Assembly: GCF_020360975.1 (NCBI RefSeq)
Contig: NW_025408670.1
Span: 4,340,001 to 4,404,000 of the forward strand
DNA: 64,000 nt
Direction: 5' to 3'
From: Hirsutella rhossiliensis
Lineage: Eukaryota > Ascomycota > Sordariomycetes > Hypocreales > Ophiocordycipitaceae
In this document: piece by piece, positions 1 through 10,565 of the stretch
How positions within the stretch are numbered: the stretch's first letter is position 1
Layout of the letters: the number at the start of each line of letters is the position of its first letter
The notes under the pieces: model-generated
Told to the model about the DNA's origin: nothing
The model's input: only the letters and a program-made list of their open reading frames with translations
Databases searched by the model: none
Translations under genes and position numbers: made by a program

Positions 1-103
1 GGGGCACACAGGACAGGGAGGCCGTTGTTATTTCCTTTTTTCCCCTTCTTCGCCAAGCGCACTCTTTGTCCCCTCCCTTTCACAGCTTCACCAATGGGAT
101 ATT

Positions 104-1972
104 TCAGGGAGCGGCCAGGTTTCCTCGCACGCCGCCCTTGCCGCCGACTTCGCGCGCCGTAATCGTCACGGCCAGGTCGCCCGCCACGTTGATCGTCACC
201 TCGACCTTGCCGCCCTTCTTGACGCCCTTGACGGCGGCCTCGGCGAGCTGCTTGCCGATCTTCCACACCTTTTCGCGCTTCTCCTCCTCCTCCTCCTCCG
301 AGTCGTCAAAGTCGGAGTCGTCGTCCTTGCCGTTCGCGCTCGATTCCTTGGCCTTGGGCTCCGGCTTGGTCACCTTGATGTGGGTGCCGCCCTCGACCAC
401 CTTGATGAGAAAGTCGCCGCCCTCCTTGGGGCAGGCGAGGTGGACGATGCGACGAGCCGGAACGGCCGTCTCGGCTTGCATGACGGGCTTGAAGACGTCC
501 TCGCCATCCGGGCCGACGGCGACGACGCCGATGGCGTTGGAAATGTGGTTGACCGTGGTCACGGCGGGATGCGTCGACTGCTCAATGTCCGAGGCCTCGT
601 ACTCCTGGATCAGCGAAGCCTGCAGCGCGGCGCCGCGGGCCTGCAGCTCCGAGGGGTTAATGGCAGTCGTGCTCGTCGCGGGCGCAAGGATCGGCGTCGA
701 CTGGGGGAAGATGGCGCGGAAGTTGCTCGCGACGCGAGGGGTGTGGGAGGTGCCACCGCACATGATGACCTCGTCGACATCCAGGATGTCGAGCTCAGCC
801 TTTTTGACGGCGCCCTCGACCAGGCGGTTGAAACCCTCAAAGATCTTGCGGCCAATCATCTCGTATCGTATCCTGTTGATGGTCGAGGAGAAATCGTAGC
901 CGTCAGCCAAGCTCTCGACACTGAACTGAGCATTGGTGCCCAGACTCAGGGCCTTCTTGGCGGACTCGGCTTCTTGTCGGAGCTTGGCCAGGCTCTTGGG
1001 GTTTGATCGGGGATCCGTGCTGTGCTTCTTGATGAACTCCTTAGCAAAGTGGTCCATCAGGGCCCCGTCGAGATGCACGCCGGCGAACTCGTAGTCGTGC
1101 ACAGTGGCTAGGATGGTATACATGCCACCCCTGGAGGCAACAACGGCCACATCGGAGCGGGTTCCGCCCAGGTCAGCGACGACGACAATCTTGTCCTCGA
1201 CCAAGGCCTCGGGACGGGCGTCGTAGGCCAAGACCGCGGCAACGGGGTCGGAGATGAGCTGCAAGACCTCAACGTCGGCATCGTTGGCAGCCTTAATCAG
1301 GGCCTCGCGCTGCTTGTTGTTGAAGTCGGTCGGGACTGTGATGACGGCAGAGGTGACCTTCTTGCCCAGGTACTCGGAGGCCGAGTTGACGAGGCGGCAC
1401 AGGTAACGCGTGGAGGCGTCGCTGACAGACACGGGGGATGCCTCTCCTTCGTTGCTCTTGTCCTTGACGGAGAAGGAGACGGCGCCGGCCGAGTCTTGGG
1501 GATGGGCGGCGGCATGGCAGTGAGTCGGGTCAATGGCTTTGAATCTGCGTCTCGTAAGCGTACGCAGCGCGCCATTGGGTCCAGGTGAATGGACGCACTC
1601 TTTGCCCAGGAAATCGCGGAAGTAGGCAATTGTGTTGGTCGGGTTACGGACTAGGAATGCCTTGGCCTGGTGGCCATAGTATTCGTCTCCGTCCACGTAG
1701 GACAGGACGGTCGGGATTTGTCGGTCTATGCATCGACGGGCAAAGTCAGCACATCGTGAGCTTTTTCTCCCGCATCGCCCCAGACGTCGCCCTCGCTTTA
1801 GAGGCCCCGAGCAGGCGTTATCGGTTTACGTACCTCCATCCTCGTTGGCAATGACCTCGGCCTTGTCGTCGACGGTATAGGCAATCGAGCTGTTCGAGTT
1901 GCCAAAGGTGATGCCAATCGCCACCCGGTCCGCCGGTTCAGGACCGGGCCTGACGCCCCTGCTCTCAGCCAT
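104..1972 (-). CDS. SSZ1: Ssz1-type Hsp70 of the ribosome-associated complex
   Basis: Two exons, 1834-1972 and 104-1725, encode 586 residues. The 108-nt intron has a GTACGT donor, a GCTGAC branch-like site and a TAG acceptor, and splitting a GAC codon restores the Hsp70 segment DRQIPTVLSY. The actin-like ATPase fold starts at about residue 17 with GITFGNSNSS, a degenerate phosphate-1 loop. Phosphate-2 reads VADLGGTRSD and the adenosine motif MCGGTSHTPR. An acidic run of D and E precedes a short, lysine-rich C-terminal region. In this family Ssz1 pairs with zuotin as the ribosome-associated complex, which stimulates the ribosome-bound Ssb Hsp70 during co-translational folding in the cytosol. 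The degenerate nucleotide loops fit Ssz1 rather than Ssa or Ssb. The gene is divergent from RRP40. Confidence 0.93.
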
Positions 1973-2274
1973 TCGGAGCGACGTGTGTATCGAAGAGAAA
2001 CCGGCAAGCTTAAGAGTGTCGCGTGGAAATAAAGGGCGAAACGGTTGTCTATGGCGAACCAAGAAGCGATTCGGGCTGTAAAAAGTGTTTGAGAGGCAGC
2101 AGGTTGTCTTTTTAGTGGGGGTTCCCGTTTTCTCTGTCCAAAAAATTTCGAGCGCTGCAACTGGCCAATCTATGCACACGCCCCGGCCGTGTTGCTAGCT
2201 ATGCTCTTATCGATGCCCCTCTATCAATTCTGAAATTCGCAAAGCAAACATCACCGCTCGCAAGCCTGCCCACC
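1973..2274. promoter_or_regulatory. Shared divergent promoter region SSZ1/RRP40
   Basis: These 302 bases separate the start codons of two divergently transcribed housekeeping genes, so both 5' leaders and promoters must lie here. I see no coding potential and no convincing TATA box. Confidence 0.6.
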
Positions 2275-3076
2275 ATGGCCACGGATCGCGTCTTCGTCCT
2301 GCCGGGCGATCACATCGACCCCTCGCACATCCCATCGCATCCCAAGAAGCCTCTTCGCCTGGGTCCTGGGCTTCGTCATGTCCCGCCGAATGGCATCCTC
2401 CCTACCCTCGCGGGCCAGCTCGTGACCGACAGACAAAAGAATGCCATCCACGTAGAGACGTCCGAGGGGAGGGTAAGCGCTCTTCACCCGCGCATTCACC
2501 CGCGCACATGCGCGCGATGCTGACCTGCGACTCCAGTACGTCCCGCGAGTCGGCGAGCTTGTCGTCGGCACCATCAACAAGAGCGCCGCAGACATCTACT
2601 ACGTCCTCCTCTCCGACTACACTGCCCCCGTCCTCCTGCCGCAGCTCTCGTTCGAGTCCGCCACCAAGAAGACCCGTCCCATCCTCGCGCCCGGCGCCCT
2701 CGTCTACGCGCGCGTCAGCCTCGCCAACAAGCACATGGAGGCCGAGCTTGAGTGCGTCTCGCCCACCACGGGCAAGTCGGACGGCTTGGGGCCGCTCACT
2801 GGCGGCATGGTCTTCAACGTCTCCCTCGGCATGGCTCGCAGGCTCATGATGCCCAGGTCTGCTGAGCATGGAAAGGTCGTTGTCCTGGACGAGCTGGCGA
2901 GCCTCGGTCTCCAGTTCGAGACGGCAGCCGGCAGGAATGGCAAGTTGTGGGTCGACAGCGAAAGCGTCAAGACGGTCATTGCAGTGGGAAGAGCAGTGCA
3001 GGAGACGGACGAGAAGAGGCTAGCCATAGAGGACCAGAAGAAACTGGTCAGAAAACTGGCCAGAGACCTGAGTTGA
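2275..3076 (+). CDS. RRP40: Exosome cap subunit Rrp40 (EXOSC3)
   Basis: Two exons, 2275-2472 and 2537-3076, give 245 residues. The 64-nt intron has a GTAAGC donor, a GCTGAC branch-like site and a CAG acceptor; joining phase 0 gives SEGR followed by YVPRVGE. The N-terminal part opens with VFVLPGD, as in Rrp40. An S1-like RNA-binding barrel follows from about residue 67 with VGELVVGTIN. The KH-type domain contains the GRNGKLW signature near residue 200. Rrp40 is one of three S1/KH cap proteins of the RNA exosome, which degrades and trims RNA in nucleus and cytoplasm. Length matches the family. The start has no upstream in-frame alternative before the divergent promoter. Confidence 0.93.
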
Positions 3077-3455
3077 GCCAAATCCGCCGAGCATGGTGCG
3101 CTCCTTATTCCACATACCCTTCATGCAATGGCAGACGACAACGCCTGTCTAGCTCGTTTAAGCCCCCGGAAATACCAATGGTCGCCAGTCACCAAGCCCA
3201 ACGCCTGGACCTATTTCCAAAAGCCCCGTGACCATTTTCCCGTAATGTGCTCTCCCGAATCCCTCCATCTGAAAACGCCATGCAAATCTGCTCGTAACCA
3301 ATATCGAGACACAAAGCGTCTCCCTGCCATCTTTCTGTTTTTCTTCTTGGTATCTATGGTACACTGATCCAGTTCTGAGTACCGCAAAATGTCCAGGCAA
3401 GGGCTGCACGACGACTGTTTCCCGAGTCTGCTCACGCCGGGCTGCTGCCGGCACG
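3077..3455. other. Convergent 3' intergenic region
   Basis: This 379-nt gap holds the 3' ends of RRP40 (plus) and the zinc-finger gene (minus). Small open frames exist on both strands but none resembles a protein I recognise. Confidence 0.5.
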
Positions 3456-5590
3456 TTATACTCCACTCATCTCCTGGTCTACCTCGACAGGCTCGGGGAG
3501 ATGCGCCTGATCCATGTTGTGAATCTTGGTCATGTGTCTCTTCCAGTTGTCTTTTCTGGGAAAGCCTTTGCCGCCTGTCCTGGAGTAGTCGCAGCCTTGC
3601 ACCGAACAGTGGAATTTCTTCTTCTTTTCGTGTCGGTCGTTTATGTGGCGCTGCAAGTGTGTTTTGGTACCAAATCCTTTGCCGCAGTTCGCATACGGGC
3701 ATTTGTGATCCTTGCTATGGTATCTCTGGTGATGCCTAGGAAATGGTCAGACTTGGACTCTCGAATTACGGAGACGGCTTTCGGGACTTACTTGAGTTTG
3801 TGTGGCTGGTCGAAAGCCTGATGGCAGCCAGTTTCATCACAGCGAAAGACGCCAGTCTTGACCGAGGACACCACCGATTGTGGCGAAACGCTGTGTCGAA
3901 AGTCAGAGCTGGTCAAGGATTCGGGAGTTGGACTGTCGAGTTGTGTTGAAGGGGTGTTGTGCGACGATAGGTCTGTCGATCCAGGCCCTTGTAGGGGTAC
4001 AGATTGCTCAGAGAGATATCGTTGATGTCGCCCGGGCTGTGACAATGTCAACGGGCTTATATGATCTTGCGAGGGAAAGTCTGCGACGGATGTATCATCG
4101 TCCGTCGGCTGGTCCTGAACGATCTGCTCCGGGACTTCCATGGGAGTAGGAGATTTAGCGGCCAGAACAGTTCGAGGTGGGACCACGGTTGATGGCGTCT
4201 CCAACGCTGTAGAAGGAGCAGAGTCCGTATTGATGTCGTTGTCATTGCTGCCCTGGTGGTCCGGGGGAACCGAGGCTGCTGCCGTCCGGCCGTGGGATGA
4301 TACAAACAACTCGTGTTCTGTTCGATGCCAGACTTCGGTCTCGGTGCTTGCGGGCATAATATCCATCGGATTCACCGTCCCAGGAGCAGGGTAAGACGGA
4401 GGTGAGGGTGAGGTCTTGAATGATGATTCGGCATGCGGTAGTTGTGGCGGAGTCTGGGCCGAAGATGGCGGAGGCGATGCCGGCGGAGACTTGGTCGGGG
4501 GGGCAGAAGCCGACGCCACGGGCACGACAATGGTTGGAGACACAGTAGTCGGGGACTCGGTCAAGCCTTGGTCTGTAGTTATTTGTCGCAGGGCAGATAC
4601 GCCGTATGAGGCGGGGATGTTGTCGCCGGCACTGGCAGCGGAGGGGTGGGAGGCAGTTGTACGGTCCTGGCCACTTGCTCGCCGAAACATGTGCCGAACG
4701 TTGTATTTGAAGGAGCTGCCGCGACTCGCCCGGGGTATGTCAACAGATACATCCGTGGGAGTCGCAACCATTCCAAAGGCCTCGGACGGGATCGAAGGGC
4801 TGTAATAGTCGGCGCTGGTTCCGCGGAGGACCCCAGGATGATCATCGCGCACCTCGGACACGGGCATGTACTCTCCGGCATAAAAAGGCAACGGCGAGGG
4901 TGATGATTGGAGGTTATACTCGCCGGGGAGCGCATGAGTTACTGCACGGGACGCGTCGGTCGTAGCAACATCTGTCCCCGTCGACGACATGTGCCATGGC
5001 GCAGCGTGGCCGTCGGCAGCGTGCCCTACCCCTTGATTGTGAGAAGCCAGGCCCCATTCCTTGTTTCTTGGAGCGGCGGGGACGGCGCCGCGAGACAGTT
5101 CGCCATCCCGCTTGAACGAATCGCTGGACGACAGCCGTCGATGATAACCCAAGTCGGCCACTTCCGGGCCACCAGAATGAGGGGTGACACTGTTCTCGGC
5201 GTCGAGATGCGGAGTTTTGGGACGTCGGCGGCGCTTGACCTGGTAGACGACGACGGGATAGAGACAAAGGGTGAGCAGGGCGACGCCGACAACGACGCCG
5301 ACAACGGTTCCGGCCAGGGCTCCATCGCCCATCTGCCGCCTCAGCAGAGCCCCCCGGGCAAGGAGGTCGGGCACGTCCTCGTCTCTCATTTTCAAGGGGA
5401 GGATTGCGCAAGCCGCTGGCCAGGCCGGGCCGGGCAATCCGATTGAGTCAGTGATCGGATCCCCAGTATCGGCGCTGGTGGCCGCGACTCGGCGCTCGAG
5501 GAGAGGAATGCGGGAGGCAACCGGCGGATCGCTGGAATTCAGGGCCGGCAGAGGGCCGAAAGTGCGAGGGTGTAGAGCGCCGTAGATCAA
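3456..5590 (-). CDS. Predicted membrane-anchored C2H2 zinc-finger protein
   Basis: Two exons, 3792-5590 and 3456-3735, give 692 residues. The 56-nt intron (GTAAGT donor, TAG acceptor) splits a lysine codon and completes the first zinc finger. Residues about 92-116 form one hydrophobic helix (ALAGTVVGVVVGVALL and onward) followed at once by a KRRRR stop-transfer patch. A long Ser/Pro/Thr-rich, probably disordered, region follows. The C-terminus has three C2H2 fingers: C-x4-C-x12-H-x3-H, C-x4-C-x12-H-x4-H, and a third with a widened 18-residue gap between second Cys and first His. The fingers suggest DNA binding; the helix suggests membrane tethering with release by proteolysis, which is inference. 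A later start at codon 68 (5389) is equally possible and would place the helix near the N-terminus. No specific family name is recognised. Confidence 0.8.
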
Positions 5591-6982
5591 AGGAAGCCCG
5601 GCGTTCGCGTCATGCCCTGGTCAAGCCATGGTGAGAGAAGGGATGGCGGTTCAAGGGAGGTAAATTGATGGCGGCGCAACCTGGTCGGACAACGATTGCG
5701 GTCAGCAGCGGGCGACCGGTGAAGTAAGCTGGCGGGTATTGGACTAGCGGTAACAGGTGGGCAATGTGCGACTGTAGAAACCTGATACTCGGACCTGCGA
5801 TATACATGCGAGGTACCAAACCTCGTGCTCCAACATCTGCTCGGACTGCATTTAGTACCTGTGTACCTGCAACAGTACGAATACCTACCGGTACTGCATA
5901 TTTGGCAGGGCGGTCGGTGACTGGCCGGAATCTGCATTATGGGAGCACTCGATGGGAGGGGGTCCTTGTCAAGCCGACTTGGCCGTTAATTAATTATCCC
6001 TCCGTCTCTTTGGCCAAGGGAAGGGGGGGGCAGAACCCTCTTGGACGAAACGGCGGGGGCTGAGCGCATCTTCCACTATTGTGTCTTCCTCATTAATAAC
6101 CTTTCAAGCTGAAAAGCCCTGTGGGGGGGCACACTACCTACCGACTTAGGTACTACTAGTACCTACTGCTAGTACCTGAAGTCCCGGAACTTTATACCTG
6201 CAGGACAGCCCAGCGCCCCGGGTGCCTGCGAGGTACCAGCGCAGGCCGACCTCTTTGGCATCTCAACAATCAATCAATGCTCTTGACCCCCACATGTCCA
6301 CAGCGGACTGGCGGCCCTCGGCCGAGTCTGCCGAGCCGGACTCGTATGGGGATGGATGGCCGTCGGTTCTGAATGTCTCGCTGGGCATATCCAGATCCTC
6401 CTTCTACGAAGTAACCACGGGCGCAGTTATTACACTTCCGAGTGGTGCAGCACACGGTCCAACGACGTGCAGAGCCGCAGCCCAACGGGCCGTGATCGAC
6501 GGAGCATGAATCGACCGCAGCCACGACACTGTACAGTACATGTGCACAGCAGCAGCCCGACCAACGCCCTGGTCCGCGAATGCGACCACAAGGGTCCCCC
6601 CAAGGGTCCCCCCGAGGCACCCTCCCACACCATCCCAGGCCCTCGCCAGGACGTGCCTCTTAACAAAAACGAAAAACTGTCGCCGCCGCCGTCATACCTG
6701 GATAGGCACATAACCAAGTTCAAGTAGGTACTGTACCGGTACATGACCGTGATTGCCTCGTGCAGTGCAACATCACGGCGCAATCTGTACAGTACAACAA
6801 ACCTCTGACGTCACCGCGTCCATTCTATCGATAGCCACAGACAGCACATGCAAAGACTCGTCAGTTTTATTGTCACTACCTATAGGCGGCATGCCCACCT
6901 CGTCCGTCCCGCAGAGTTGGGCAGCGCCACAGCCAAAGTCGTCAGAATTTCAACAACCAGAGACATGCCACACTCTTCTCCT
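5591..6982. other. Intergenic region, no gene recognised
   Basis: About 1.4 kb between the zinc-finger start and the helicase stop. It has many short GGTACC/GTACCT-like words (for example around 6148-6180) and a G-run near 6026, but no reading frame that looks coding. The 5' leader of the zinc-finger gene must lie at its left side. Confidence 0.5.
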
Positions 6983-9429
6983 TCAAAGTGAAACCATGCG
7001 CCGCTGAGCCACCGCGTCGTCCCAGATCTGGGAGAGGTACTGCGCTCTAATGCGGATCCCTCCCAACATCTGCTTCCACGTCATGCGATGATGCATGACG
7101 ATGATCTCGGCCTGTCTCGCCCGCGTGATGGCTACGTTGAGCCGATACGGATCGTCCATGAATCCCGCCTTTGCCGTTCGCACCATGTCGAGAAAGACAA
7201 CGTCGGCCTGATTGCCCTGAGCCTTGTCGATAGTCAAGACCTCGACCCTGTCCTGCAACTCTTGCGGCCACTTCTTCACGCTCGAGTGATACTCGCGCAC
7301 CGCTGTGCTGTAGGGCGTGGCAATCATAATGGTTCCCCGCGCACGACCGTCGACGGCAGCAAATGCCTCGTCGTGGAGCAGCTGTTGAACTTGCTCGAGG
7401 ATCCATTTGTGATGGGCCGGATTCCAGAAGCTGTTGCGGTGCATATGCTCACAGCTGTCCTTCAAGCGGACGACAAGTCGGTTCTCGCTAATGTCGGCTG
7501 CCGGGCCCAACCTCTCGAGGTACCTTTTTGCATGCAGGACACTGGGCGGGTACAGCGATTCGCCACTGTATCCCGAGACCATCTCGCCGTTGTAAAACAT
7601 TTTGGAAGGAAGGCGATGCAAATTCGCGTAGCTCCTCTTATTGACGAGGAGCCTCGCATTTGTGGCGCCAGCCGCTGCTGCCCGGGCCATGGTGCTCACC
7701 CGGAGCTGCTCGGCAAAAGGGTTGAACTTGAGGCCCTCGCGATCGACCTGTCTCTTGTCACCGCTCTTGACAAACGGGCGCGTTTGGTGGACATCACCGG
7801 TCAGGATCCACGCCAAAGGGCTGAAGAAGGCGATGGCGATCAAAGTGGTCAGTTCGCGGGCATGCGGCGCCTCGTCCACAAACACCAGATCCGGCTCGAA
7901 CAGCTTGGAGAACTTCCCGTAAGCCGCCACGGGCGTCGTAGCCACAAAGTCTGCTTGTGCCAAGACGGCACGGTACAGCACTGACACTTGGGAGCGTAGA
8001 GACTTCCAGTCTTCGCCGTTGAAGACTTCGCCGTTCTCCATGCGAGCCAAGAGCTTTCTCAAGGCCGGAAAGCAGTCGTCTTTGTGGAGCTCATAGTACT
8101 CCCATGCAGCTTCATCAAGAGTCGGGGCCACATTCGGGTCCCGGTGCGCCTTGGTGTGGCAAGCCAGGCTGACCGTGGTCAGAAATCGCTTCGTAAAGTC
8201 CAGTTCCGCTTCACTCGCGGCCTGGTCCTGGGAGCTCCCCTTGTTCAACGTGGAGCTGTGGCGCATTTCATAGGGCCAACCGTGCATCCGAATGATTCGA
8301 AGCTTGAGACCAGCTTCCTTGCAAAGGGTGTAGTATCGGTTGGCCGCATCGTCGACCGTTTTGTTGATGTCAACGAGGAACAAGATTGGGCTGCGGCGGC
8401 GTCTCGAGTTTGGACTCCTCTTGGATTGAATGAGTGCCGCGAGAACCATATTCCACTCCGTCTTGCCTGCCCCGGGACAGCCGTTGATAAAGTAGAGACA
8501 GTTAGGAATGCACTTCAGGCCGTCTAATGCCGCCCGATGATCGGCGTTGAATGCCCTGACCTTGTCCACGAGGAGCCTCGGAACGCGGCGCCAGAAGCGA
8601 GCAGGATTCTGAAGCTGCGGAAACTCGTCGTGAAGGTTCCTGTAGCTGATCCAGCTGGGGTTGCGAAAGTCTTGTATCATGCGAAAGGCATTGAGGGAGC
8701 GCCTCGCCGGAGCCATTTCTTCCAGGCGATGATTGTCCGTGAGGCAATGGAGGGCCGCAAGCTCCGCCTCGAAAGTAAGAGAGCTGATCTCCCACTGAAT
8801 GACGATGACTTGGTGCTTCTCGTGATTGACGGTAATATTATCCGCCTCGTTGATAGATGTGGCCGTCTGAAAGTTTGCCATGAGATCTAGCTCCACATGA
8901 ACGCCATTGTCACTCTGCCATGATCGCGGGACGTCGACCTTGAACGCAGCACACTTGCTAACCTCTGCACCTCCAGCACATTTCAAAGTCTCGTACGGGT
9001 TCTGAATGCGCGACGCAGGTAGATGAACGAGAGAAAATATGCCCTCGGGACGATCAATCTTGCTTTCCATGTCGATGGTAAACCGATCGGTAAGGGATGG
9101 GAAATCATCTTTTCCTCCACCGCAGGGCGTCTTGACCAAGAATAGCCACGATTTCATGAATGGGGTGGTCAGACCGGGAATTGGTGCGACGGGCCACGCC
9201 TTGAACGGCCGGCGTTTCTCGTTGAGGCGCTTGACGGCCTGCTCCTCGTTGTGCATCTCGATCAGAGTTGCCTGTTCGTGGCGCCATATAAACTCGTTTT
9301 GATCAGGGAAACTGTAGTAGGGAGCGACAGCCTGGGGAAGAAGTTTCAGCAATTGTTGCTTCAGGTGGCACCGGGGCAGCATACCTTGTCCGGAACAGTT
9401 CTGACGACCGAGTCTGATGAGATGTCCAT
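6983..9429 (-). CDS. SF1 helicase, UPF1/NAM7-like, function unknown
   Basis: Two exons, 9385-9429 and 6983-9331, give 797 residues. The start lies in a strong CACCATGG context, and the 53-nt intron (GTATGC donor, CCCCAG acceptor) joins TVPDK to AVAPYY; without it translation would start at an internal ATG inside the intron (9382). Helicase motifs are in order: Walker A GCPGAGKT (about 299-306), Walker B VDEAP (about 500-504), motif III GDVHQTRP, motif V IDKAQGNQAD (about 716-725) and motif VI NVAITRAR (about 747-754). These belong to the AAA_11/AAA_12 (UPF1-like) group. The first 280 residues match nothing I know, and there is no UPF1 zinc domain. The Walker B ends in P where UPF1/SEN1 proteins usually have DEAA or DEAG-like residues. 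The substrate (RNA or DNA) is unknown. It lies next to RID. Confidence 0.85.
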
Positions 9430-10565
9430 GGTGAAGGATGGGCCGTGCTAGTCAAAGGCTGGCTTCTGATCGTAAGCGTCCTGGTCGCTCCACCATGCAC
9501 AGCTGTGCCAGCGGCCAGGAGAGGGCAGGGTGAGGTGGGAAAATGAGGCCAAGGTGGCAGTTGGTCAGGCTCGTGGGGGAAGGCGTCTGTACGATGCAAA
9601 ATGCAGAAGCGGTGCGTAGGATCTCTTGAGGGGGAAATCGTAGATGGCGATAAGGACGATGGATGTATGCTCTCTGCTGCTAGCAAGTTCGCAAGGAGCT
9701 GCCAGCGACCGTCAAAAGCTTGAAGAGATTGCAATGAGGAGTGGGAGAGGTTGGATGACAGGAAGAAGTCCAACGAGTTGCGGAGGAGGGAGGAGGTGCG
9801 GATGGTAGGCAGCCAAGGGGGCTGGGGCTTGAGTGGTTACTGTGCACTCACGGAGGTGGCAGGCGGCAGGCAGTCACCTGACAACCCCTTCTGCCCACGC
9901 TGAAGCAGGCACACGGCAGTTGGCCGCAATAGCAAGCAGATTGCCACGGCCTGCCTCGCATCCACGGCCTCGGGAGCACAGCTGCACCGGCCCGTGTCGA
10001 CACTCTCTTGCGCGTACGGGCTCCATGCCGCCTGGCAACTCTCCAACCAGGCGGCACAAACAAATGTTAGTCTTGGTGATCCTGCATCCGATACCGAGCG
10101 AGTACGCCTACATAGTACATACATGTTTAAAAGGCAAATCAACCGCGTTGTTGGTGCGTCTTAGGCCGGCTGACCACACATAGACTGCAAACGCCGTCAC
10201 CTCATACGATTCCGGGAGAGTCTCCCCCCTCGTATGCCATGTCTCGAAAGACGCGCTACAGCCCGCGTGATTGGTGCCGTGTTCTGTTCCAAAGGATGCC
10301 GAGTCAGGCAGAGGAACTGATTCCGAGAGACCGCCTGAATGACGTTTGCACTCAAAGAAAAGGACCTTGGTAATCAGTGCAGACAGTCATCAACGGCCTC
10401 TAGACGGCCCTGCAGATCCGAATTCTGGTTATATAAGGCCACAAAACACGGCTGTCATCGACGTGGGCTCCAGACTAGATAGGATCAACCCAGACTGCTA
10501 TTCAACGACTGTACTTCGTACCCATCCCACGAACCCCTTGTCAAAAGCAAGCCAGAGTCCCGTCA
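9430..10565. other. Intergenic region between helicase and RID
   Basis: About 1.1 kb between the helicase start codon and the RID stop codon, both on the minus strand. It must hold the helicase promoter and the RID 3' end. Small open frames on both strands have no recognisable content. Confidence 0.5.

Noticed and set aside
7088..7984. 298-codon plus-strand frame
   Set aside because: It is antisense to the SF1 helicase core, whose motifs V and VI occupy the other strand.
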